A stretch of DNA of 57,285 nucleotides from Lysobacter enzymogenes. Lineage in GTDB: Bacteria > Pseudomonadota > Gammaproteobacteria > Xanthomonadales > Xanthomonadaceae. The stretch is taken from positions 285,105 to 342,389 of the forward strand of contig NZ_FNOG01000002.1 of the NCBI RefSeq assembly GCF_900106525.1, written 5' to 3'. The notes below the pieces were generated by a model. That model searched no databases and had not been told where the DNA came from. It saw only the letters and a list, made by a program, of their open reading frames with translations. Positions 35,420 to 41,845 of the stretch are shown piece by piece (the first letter of the stretch is position 1; each line of letters opens with the position of its first letter). A program made the position numbers and the translations under genes.

Positions 35420-35519
35420 CCCTGTAGGAGCGACGCGAGTCGCGACCGCGAAAACGCAGCTATTGCGTCGGCCCGTCGTAGTTGCGAATTCGCGGTCGCG
35501 GCTTGCGCCGCTCCTACAC
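35420..35519. repeat. inverted pair of family-A repeats
   Basis: A forward copy at 35420-35452 with the GCGACGCGAGTCGC stem variant (as at 114-144) faces an inverted standard copy at 35490-35519. It lies between the start of folC and the end of the first TonB-C gene. Confidence 0.85.
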
Positions 35520-35568
35520 TCGGACACGAACCATCGCGTTTTCGTCGCTACGCAATGCTGCGATGGCG

Positions 35569-36573
35569 CTAGGCCGGTTCGGTGGATTTCCGGCTTCGCC
35601 CGGAATCGCCACGCCCGGAATCCGCCGGCGCCGGCGTGCGTCGCCACACCGGCCGGGGCGCATCGTCCGCGTCCGCCGGCGCGGCGCCGCCCGGCTGCGG
35701 GCCGATCGGACGCAGTTGCGGCTGCCGATCCGGCGCCGGCACGTTCACCGGCAACTCTTTCGGCAACGGCTGGCCAGGCTGCTGCCGCGGCCAGCGTCGC
35801 AGTTGCTTCTCCCACTTGGCGCAGGCCGCCGCGTCGCCGTCGCACAGCGTGCGGCTGGCCCAGAACGATTTTTCGCCGTCGCTGACCAGGCGCTGGCGCA
35901 CCAGCGCCGGTGCGGCGGCGTCGCCGGCGATGGTCAGCAGCCAGCGGAAACGCTGCCCCGCCTCAGTCAGCTGATACGCCGGCCAGCCCAGCACGCCGCC
36001 GGGAATCGGCCGGCCTTCGGCGCGCACGCGCGCACTCAAGGCCTGCGCTGTGCCCGGCTGCATCGACAACGGATCGGGCTGATAACCGTCGAGGCTGCCG
36101 TCGCGCGCGGCGGGGACCGCGGGCACTTGCAGCAAGGGCCACAGTTGGTCCCATTCGATCTGCGCCTTGGCCTGATATTCGACGAACTCGCGCGCGCTCG
36201 GCGCCTGGAAATCGACCGGCACCCGCGCCCGCGATGGCACCGCGACGCCAGCGCGCAATTCCGGCGTGAGCCGCCAGCTGCGCGCGGCATCGATCGCGGC
36301 GAGATCGAACGCGGTATAGCCCGAATCGCGTTCGATCCATATCTGCTGGACCACGCCGCAACGGTCGAGGTCCAGCACCAGCGTGGCGGTGCCGGACGCG
36401 CCGTAGATCTCGAGCGGAAACGCCGGCGCCGCGCGCGTGGCGACGCCGGGCGGGCAGTCCGCCGGCATCGCCCCGCCTTCGCCGGGCAGCACTGTCTGCG
36501 CCGAGGCGCTCGGTGCGAACGCGCACGCGGCCGTAGCGAGCCAGGTGGTCAACACGATACGCAGTGGTTTCAC
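35569..36573 (-). CDS. exported protein with TonB C-terminal-like domain, paralog 1
   Basis: A 334-residue protein starting at GTG 36573 with a signal peptide (KPLRIVLTTWLATAACAFAPSASAQ). Residues ~45-125 form a TonB C-terminal-type fold: AFPLEIYGASGTATLVLDLDRCGVVQQIWIE-type strands, then FDLAAIDAARSWRLTPE. The long remainder has no known domain and ends in a Pro-rich basic tail. Unlike true TonB there is no N-terminal anchor followed by a Pro-rich spacer, so energy coupling is doubtful. It follows a paralog 91 bp upstream on the same strand, sharing blocks such as LVSDGEKSFW. Confidence 0.75.
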   Translation of the reverse strand: MKPLRIVLTTWLATAACAFAPSASAQTVLPGEGGAMPADCPPGVATRAAPAFPLEIYGASGTATLVLDLDRCGVVQQIWIERDSGYTAFDLAAIDAARSWRLTPELRAGVAVPSRARVPVDFQAPSAREFVEYQAKAQIEWDQLWPLLQVPAVPAARDGSLDGYQPDPLSMQPGTAQALSARVRAEGRPIPGGVLGWPAYQLTEAGQRFRWLLTIAGDAAAPALVRQRLVSDGEKSFWASRTLCDGDAAACAKWEKQLRRWPRQQPGQPLPKELPVNVPAPDRQPQLRPIGPQPGGAAPADADDAPRPVWRRTPAPADSGRGDSGRSRKSTEPA

Positions 36574-36664
36574 AATGCCCCGCCAATCGCGCCGCGTCCC
36601 GCGGCGGCGGCTATTGGAACACAGCCATACGGCATCGATCGGCCGCTCGCCCATCGGGCCAAGC

Positions 36665-37639
36665 TCAGCGCTTGCCGTCGCGCAAACCCGGCGGCGGCGA
36701 CGGCGGCGGCGGTTTCGGCGTCTGCGGTTTGGCCGACACGCGCAGGAACTCTTCGAGCTTGGCGCAATCGCCGTCCGGCGCGCGCGCCGCACAGATCGAA
36801 CTGGTCACCCAGAACGCCTTCTCGCCGTCGCTCACCAGGCGCATGCGCACGATCGCCGGCGAGAACACGAAGCCGCGTTCGAATACGTCCCAGTTGGAAA
36901 TATCGAAGACGTCGTCGCTGACGTAACGGTCGACGCCGCCCTCCTGCGATTCCAGCCGCCGTTCGCTTTTGAGCTGGCGCAGGATTTCGTCGAAACCGCC
37001 GCGCATCGGCTGCGGATCGGGCAGATAGCCGGGCATCGTGCCGTCGGCGTTCAGCGCGGCCTTGGGCACCTGCATGCGCTTCCAGCCCGCGTACATCGCC
37101 TCGACGCTGGGCAGCTTGCCCTTGCCGCCTGCGGCGGCGGCAGACGGCGCGGCGGCGGCTGCGGCCGAATCGTCCTGGAACTGGATCGGCACCCGCACCC
37201 GCGACGGCACCGGCTTGCCGTCCTTGATTTCGGGACTCAGCCGCCAGGTCTTGGCCGCATCGATGCCGGATTGATCGAACGCGGCCACACCGGTGCTGTG
37301 CTCGACGTGCACCTGGGTGACCTGGCCGCAGTGATCCAGCGACAGCACCAGCACCAGCGCCGGCGGCGCGGGCTGGCCCTTCATCTCTGGCGGATACACC
37401 GGCGGCTGCCGGGGCGTCGCCGGCGGCGGCGCGCACGGCTCGGACGGCGACGAAGACGGCCGCGATCCGGGCGGGCCGACTTGAAACGGATTGGCCTGGA
37501 TCCGCGACAGCTGGCTCGCCGTCGGCGTGCCGGGATCGCGTACCAGGGTCACCGGCTGCGCCTGTACGCAAACGCCGGCAGACAGCGCCAACGCCACGAC
37601 TGCAGCCGTGGCGCGCGCGAGAACGCGTGGATCGATCAT
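36665..37639 (-). CDS. exported protein with TonB C-terminal-like domain, paralog 2
   Basis: A 324-residue protein with a signal peptide (MIDPRVLARATAAVVALALSAG) and the same layout as the next gene: a TonB-C-like domain near residues 80-150 (PPVYPPEMKGQPAPPALVLV region, then FDQSGIDAAKTWRLSPEIKDG), an Ala-rich linker, and a C-terminal region with MRLVSDGEKAFWVTSSICAA. AGGGGGC precedes the ATG. The two genes probably arose by tandem duplication and form an operon. The function is unknown; a role as a periplasmic partner for TonB systems is possible but not shown. Confidence 0.75.
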   Translation of the reverse strand: MIDPRVLARATAAVVALALSAGVCVQAQPVTLVRDPGTPTASQLSRIQANPFQVGPPGSRPSSSPSEPCAPPPATPRQPPVYPPEMKGQPAPPALVLVLSLDHCGQVTQVHVEHSTGVAAFDQSGIDAAKTWRLSPEIKDGKPVPSRVRVPIQFQDDSAAAAAAPSAAAAGGKGKLPSVEAMYAGWKRMQVPKAALNADGTMPGYLPDPQPMRGGFDEILRQLKSERRLESQEGGVDRYVSDDVFDISNWDVFERGFVFSPAIVRMRLVSDGEKAFWVTSSICAARAPDGDCAKLEEFLRVSAKPQTPKPPPPSPPPGLRDGKR

Positions 37640-37773
37640 GTTGCCCCCTGAAGGCGCCGCGTCCTGCGGCGCGCGGGGTTATTGGAGCATATCGACGCCC
37701 CAGCGCGAATCGGCCGCGACGCCGCGCGTCGTTGCGGTGCGGCGCGCGGCCGAGTCGGCGCGGCTGCGCGCGT

Positions 37774-38418
37774 TCACAACGCCCGATGCACCGCCTCGCC
37801 GAACAACGCGGTGTGATGGCTGCAATCGTTGAGCCGCACCACTTCGAGCCGGTCCACGTGATCGCCTTCGAGCAGATTGAGCGTGGTCGGCGCCTGCCGG
37901 AACGTCCACAACTTCGCCAGCGGGATGCCGAGGATCTTGCACAGCAGCACCCGGTTGACCGCGTCGTGGGCGACCACCAGCAAGGTGTCGTCGTCTTTCA
38001 GGCCTTCGCAGGCGCGCGCGAACGCGGGCCAGGCGCGGTCGAGCACGTGCACGATCGATTCGCCGCCGGGCATCAGCACCTCGTGCGGGGTGTCGCGCCA
38101 GGCGCGCAGGCGGTCGCCGTCGCGCTCGCGGATTTCGCTGGCGAGCAGGCCTTCCCAGGTGCCGTGGGCGATTTCCATCAGGCCCGGGTCGAGCTTGAGC
38201 ATCGACGCGCGCTCCTCGCCGAGCGCGAGCTCGGCGGTGCGGCGCGCGCGCGACAGCGGCGAGGCCACCGCGCGGGTGATCGGCACTTCGCGCAGGCGCG
38301 CGGCCAACGCGCGCGCCTGGCCTTCGCCGACCGGCGACAGCGCGATGTCTTCCTGTCCCTGGTAGCGGCCTTCGGCGTTCCAGGGGGTTTCTCCGTGACG
38401 GGCGAGCAGGATGCGCAT
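37774..38418 (-). CDS. histidine phosphatase family protein, candidate phosphoserine phosphatase
   Basis: A 214-residue phosphoglycerate mutase-like enzyme. The phospho-accepting His is in LLARHGETPWNAEGR (residue 8), followed by SPLSRARRTAEL, the acid/base Glu in LMEIAHGTWEG, and the second His in VVAHDAVNR. The family includes cobalamin, broad-range and metal-independent serine phosphatases. The start lies only 4 nt past the serA stop, with AGGTG overlapping the end of serA, so translation is coupled. That context suggests dephosphorylation of phosphoserine in serine synthesis, an inference that sequence alone cannot prove. Confidence 0.88.
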   Translation of the reverse strand: MRILLARHGETPWNAEGRYQGQEDIALSPVGEGQARALAARLREVPITRAVASPLSRARRTAELALGEERASMLKLDPGLMEIAHGTWEGLLASEIRERDGDRLRAWRDTPHEVLMPGGESIVHVLDRAWPAFARACEGLKDDDTLLVVAHDAVNRVLLCKILGIPLAKLWTFRQAPTTLNLLEGDHVDRLEVVRLNDCSHHTALFGEAVHRAL

Positions 38419-38422
38419 GCGC

Positions 38423-39985
38423 TTACACCTGCGCCAGCGAGAGGATGCCCGGGGTCGCGCGCAGCGCCGCCAGTTGCTCGTCGTTGACCGGACGGTCGAC
38501 GGTGATCGCCGCGCGCGCCTGGCCGTCGCCGGCCGCACCGAGAGCGAAATTGACGATGTTGACGCCGGCCGCGCCGAGGGTGGAGCCGACCACGCCGATC
38601 ATGCCGGGGCGGTCCTCGTTGCGCAGCAGCAGCACGTGCGCCTGCGGGTCGAATTCGATCTCCACCCCGTCCAGGCGGACCACGCGCGGGCCGCGATGCA
38701 AGGTCGCCTCGATCTCGCGGGTGCGGTTCTCACCGACCACGCGCAGCTTGAGCAGGCGGTCGAACCCATCGCCGTTGCCGCCGAGGGTTTCCGACACGAT
38801 GAGCCCGCGCGCGGCGGCTTCCTGCAATGCGTTGACCGGGGTGACCCGGCCCGACGCGGTGCCGAGCAACGCTGCTACCAGCAAGCGCGACAACGGCCGC
38901 GTGTCGAGCGCTTCGGTGCGCCCGGCGTAGGTGATTTCCAGACGCGTGGGCGCCGGCACCAGGCGCGCGGCGAGGCGGCCCAGCGCCGACATCAGCGGCA
39001 TCCACGGGCCGACTTCGCGCGCGGCTTCGGCGGTCAGCGGCGGCAGGTTGACGCAGCCGGCGACCGCGCCGGTGGCGACGAAGTCGATGATCTGCCGCGC
39101 CAGGATCGTGCTCACCGCCTGCTGCGCTTCGCTGGTGGACGCGCCCAGGTGCGGGGTCAGGATCAGCTTGGGGTTGTCGCGCAGCGGCGAATCGGCCGGC
39201 AGCGGTTCGGTGACGAAGGTATCCAGCGCGGCGCCGGCGATATGGCCTTCCTCGACCAGCGCCAGCAGCGCGGCCTCGTCGACCAGGCCGCCGCGCGCGG
39301 CGTTGATCAGGTAGGCGCCCTTCTTCATCGAGCGCATGCTCGCTTCCGACAGCAGGTTGGTGGTTTCCTTGGTGCGCGGGATGTGCAGGGTGACGATGTC
39401 GGCCCAGGCCAGCAGTTCCTCCAGCGTCTTCAGCGGCACGCTGCCCTTGCCGGCGGCGGACGCGGGCAGGAACGGGTCGTGCGCGGCCACTTCCATGCCG
39501 ATGCCCTGGGCCTTGCGCGCGACCGTGCCGCCGATCCGGCCCAGGCCGATCACGCCGAGCTTCTTGCCTTCCAGTTCGAAGCCGGTGAGGCCGTTCTTCG
39601 GCCATTGCCCGGCCTTCATGCCGGCGTCGGCGCGCGGGATGTGGCGGGCCAGCGCGAACAGCAGCGAGATCGCGTGCTCCGCGGCGGCGAGCGTGTTGCC
39701 GTCGGGCGCGTTCATCACCGCGATGCCGCGCTCGGTCGCGGCTTCCACGTCGATGGTGTCGACGCCGGCGCCGGCGCGGCCGATCACGCGCAGTTGCGCG
39801 GCGTCGGCCAGCGCCTCGGCCGGCACCTTGGTCGCCGAGCGCACCAGGATCGCGTCGACGCCCTTGAGCGCATCGGCGAGCGCGGCGGGATCCTTGATCG
39901 GGTCGGACACCACGACGTCCCAGCCCGCTTCGCGGAACAGGGCCAAACCGTCTTCGTGGATGCCATCGCAGGCCAGTACTTTCAT
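38423..39985 (-). CDS. serA: D-3-phosphoglycerate dehydrogenase, long form
   Basis: A 520-residue NAD-dependent dehydrogenase that starts serine synthesis from 3-phosphoglycerate. Motifs: RSATKVPAEAL, the nucleotide-binding GVIGLGRIGGTVARKAQ near residue 145, NAARGGLVDE, and the catalytic HLGASTSEAQ. After residue ~320 comes the intervening (ASB) domain and then a C-terminal ACT domain (LLLRNEDRPGMIGVVGSTLG), the type I architecture of actinobacteria and many others rather than the short E. coli type. TGGAGC precedes the ATG. It is followed by a coupled phosphatase gene. Confidence 0.96.
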   Translation of the reverse strand: MKVLACDGIHEDGLALFREAGWDVVVSDPIKDPAALADALKGVDAILVRSATKVPAEALADAAQLRVIGRAGAGVDTIDVEAATERGIAVMNAPDGNTLAAAEHAISLLFALARHIPRADAGMKAGQWPKNGLTGFELEGKKLGVIGLGRIGGTVARKAQGIGMEVAAHDPFLPASAAGKGSVPLKTLEELLAWADIVTLHIPRTKETTNLLSEASMRSMKKGAYLINAARGGLVDEAALLALVEEGHIAGAALDTFVTEPLPADSPLRDNPKLILTPHLGASTSEAQQAVSTILARQIIDFVATGAVAGCVNLPPLTAEAAREVGPWMPLMSALGRLAARLVPAPTRLEITYAGRTEALDTRPLSRLLVAALLGTASGRVTPVNALQEAAARGLIVSETLGGNGDGFDRLLKLRVVGENRTREIEATLHRGPRVVRLDGVEIEFDPQAHVLLLRNEDRPGMIGVVGSTLGAAGVNIVNFALGAAGDGQARAAITVDRPVNDEQLAALRATPGILSLAQV

Positions 39986-40565
39986 CGCAAGCTCCAGGTC
40001 GTGAGGGGATCAGACGAGGAAACGCTTGCGAGCCGGCACTGCGGGAAAGATCGCCTGGGGTGCACCGGGGCCGCGGGCCGTCGAGGGCCGGGAACCGGGA
40101 CCGCCTGGGGCGGCGCCGCCTGTGGGCGGCTTTCTGACACGGGTCGGGAGACGGGGCCGGCTGGCATGGGAATCCGCGACTGCCCGCGCAGCCTACGGCA
40201 GGCCGCGCGCGCATTGCAAGCGGCGCGTGCGCAGTCGGCGACTGGGTCACGAACGCGGCCGCTCGCGCACGAACGGACGGCCGCAACGGCCTGTCGGATT
40301 TGCCAGTTCGCGGTGCCTTGTGCGCCCGCGACGGGCGTTCCTAAGCTGCCTGGCGATCGGCCGAAGCACGGCCGCCGCCGCCGGCGCGACCGCCGGAGAC
40401 CAGGGACACGATCCGGCCAGGGCGAGGCCTCACGCGCACCATTCGCACGCTCCGCCCGGTCCGACATCGCGCCGAGCGCGCGCCATCGCCCCGCTCTCCT
40501 GTGTCCGCGCAGACGCACCACGCCGCGACTCGATCCGGCGATCTCATCACGACAAGGAGAGCCAC
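39986..40565. other. 580-bp intergenic region, serA and peptide 1 promoters
   Basis: A GC-rich gap between the divergent serA and the first small peptide gene. It holds several short inverted repeats, for example GCCGCC/GGCGGC around 40113-40128, but no T-run terminator, no known riboswitch fold and no clear -35/-10 pair. I see no convincing gene here; the open frames on both strands look like high-GC artefacts. AAGGAG at 40554-40559 serves the downstream peptide gene. Confidence 0.5.
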
Positions 40566-40781
40566 ATGAGCAAGAAGAAACTCGTTCTGACCCTCGGCCT
40601 GAGCCTGAGTCTGTTCGCCGGCGCGGCCGTGGCGACTTACGTCGGCCCCGGCGAGTACGCGGTTTACTACCGCAACGGCGAAATGGTCGGCGTGGAATCG
40701 CGCGACTGCGAGAACAACCTCAGCCAGTGGGGCGAGGTCACCGACGATTACGAAAAGGGTTTCTGGTTCTGCCAGAACTGA
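40566..40781 (+). CDS. small secreted two-cysteine protein 1 (DUF6289-like)
   Basis: A 71-residue precursor with a signal peptide (MSKKKLVLTLGLSLSLFAGAAVA) and a mature part of about 48 residues. It has the pattern YxxYYxxGxxVG followed by Cys and a second Cys 21 residues later at the C-terminus (SRDC...FWFCQN). The two cysteines can form one disulfide. AAGGAG sits 6 nt before the ATG, and a perfect terminator follows. It is the first of three tandem relatives (next at 41091 and 41544). The pattern recalls the DUF6289 family, as far as memory allows. No function is known. Confidence 0.8.
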   Translation: MSKKKLVLTLGLSLSLFAGAAVATYVGPGEYAVYYRNGEMVGVESRDCENNLSQWGEVTDDYEKGFWFCQN

Positions 40782-40804
40782 TCGCAGCGAGCATCGCGGC
40801 GGCG

Positions 40805-40837
40805 CAACGGCGGGGGCGACCCCGCCGTTGCTGTTTT
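40805..40837 (+). terminator. rho-independent terminator of peptide gene 1
   Basis: Perfect 11-bp arms CAACGGCGGGG (40805-40815) and CCCCGCCGTTG (40820-40830), loop GCGA, followed by CTGTTTT. It separates peptide gene 1 from the next two. Confidence 0.92.
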
Positions 40838-40965
40838 CGCCGCGGATCGATGCGGCCTCGCATTGCGCCGCCCCACAAACCGCTGCGTCGATGCGCAGCG
40901 CTGCGCCACCGCATCGGACAACGCCGCAGCTACGACCAATTGGCACTACCCCGTATGACACCCTC

Positions 40966-40983
40966 GCGCATCGCACGATGCGC
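40966..40983. promoter_or_regulatory. perfect palindrome upstream of peptide gene 2
   Basis: GCGCATCG (40966-40973) and CGATGCGC (40976-40983) form perfect 8-bp arms with a 2-nt centre, 108 bp before the start of peptide gene 2. It lies in a locally AT-richer stretch (GAAATTTTGGTGTTAGTTGT follows) that probably holds the promoter. It could be an operator. Confidence 0.35.
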
Positions 40984-41090
40984 GTCACAAACCGAAATTT
41001 TGGTGTTAGTTGTCACGTGAGCGAACGGCTCGCGAGGCATAGCTTTGCTGCGCCGGCGCATCGCCGGCACATCGAAGAGAGACTCTCACC

Positions 41091-41318
41091 ATGCGCAAGC
41101 ATTTCGCTCTGGGGCTGGGCCTGGCGGCGATCGCCGTGGCCGGCGCCGCGATGGCGGCGATCGGCCCGACCGGTCCCGGCCAGATCTACACCTACTACGA
41201 CGACGCCGGCGCGGTGGTCGGCCAATCGTCGATCCACTGCAACGGCACGCCCGAATCCTGGGGCAAGTTCACCAAGAACTACGGCGTGGGCTACTACCTG
41301 TGCGATCCCGAGCCGTGA
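41091..41318 (+). CDS. small secreted two-cysteine protein 2 (DUF6289-like)
   Basis: A 75-residue precursor with signal peptide (MRKHFALGLGLAAIAVAGAA) and a mature part with IYTYYDDAGAVVGQ, then Cys (SSIHCNG) and a second Cys 21-22 residues on (GYYLCDPEP). The pattern matches peptides 1 and 3. The signal peptide is close to that of peptide 3 (MRKSFALGLGL), so those two are the nearest relatives. A GAAGAGAG purine stretch precedes the start. No terminator is seen before peptide gene 3, so both may share a transcript. Confidence 0.8.
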   Translation: MRKHFALGLGLAAIAVAGAAMAAIGPTGPGQIYTYYDDAGAVVGQSSIHCNGTPESWGKFTKNYGVGYYLCDPEP

Positions 41319-41543
41319 TCGTCGCGGCGCGCGACCGCGCATCCGCAACCGTCGCGACCGCTATCGTCTGAAGCACATCGCAGCACCACCGCACCGCGAT
41401 CGAACCGACCCACGCAGCGCACGACCCGCTCCGACGAGAGCGACGTCCCGATGCGAGCCGCGCACCGCGCGTCGAAGATCCCGCCACCATTCGCGCCTCG
41501 CGCGCGGATGTCCATCTTCCGCACTGCCAATCAGGAGTTCGTC

Positions 41544-41777
41544 ATGCGCAAGTCTTTCGCCCTCGGCCTCGGCCTGACCGCCGCCCTGGTCGCTACCGCC
41601 GCCCTCGCCCGCCCGCCGGGCCCGGACGAAATCGGCGAGTTCTACTTCTACTACGACGCCGCCGGCAACGTGGTCGGCCAGGCCGAACTGAGCTGCGCCG
41701 GCGTGTACAGCGAGTCGGGCGCGCGCACCGCCAAGTACAGCAGCGGGCATATGACCTGCCCGCCGCCGCGCGATTGA
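41544..41777 (+). CDS. small secreted two-cysteine protein 3 (DUF6289-like)
   Basis: A 77-residue precursor. The signal peptide (MRKSFALGLGLTAALVATAA) is followed by GEFYFYYDAAGNVVGQ, Cys (AELSCAG) and a second Cys about 20 residues later (GHMTCPPPRD). The ATG at 41544 is preceded by CAGGAG, and the upstream codons of the longer frame do not look coding. A strong terminator lies 18 bp past the stop. Function unknown. Confidence 0.8.
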   Translation: MRKSFALGLGLTAALVATAALARPPGPDEIGEFYFYYDAAGNVVGQAELSCAGVYSESGARTAKYSSGHMTCPPPRD

Positions 41778-41794
41778 TGTCGTTGTCGTGAACC

Positions 41795-41829
41795 CTCCGC
41801 GGCGCAGCGCCACGCGCCGCGGAGTTTTT
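41795..41829. terminator. rho-independent terminator of peptide gene 3
   Basis: Perfect 11-bp arms CTCCGCGGCGC (41795-41805) and GCGCCGCGGAG (41814-41824) followed by TTTTTC. It stands between the convergent peptide and S46 genes. Confidence 0.9.
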
Positions 41830-41845
41830 CGGCGCAGACGCGCCG

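Noticed and set aside
39982-40521. 179-codon open frame between serA and the first small peptide gene
   Set aside because: Arg/Ala/Pro-rich translation, no ribosome binding site and overlap with the serA leader; more likely non-coding.
39986-40565. Riboswitch or amino-acid attenuator in front of serA
   Set aside because: Only short GC-rich inverted repeats are present; there is no leader peptide with Ser codons, no T-run terminator and no known riboswitch core.
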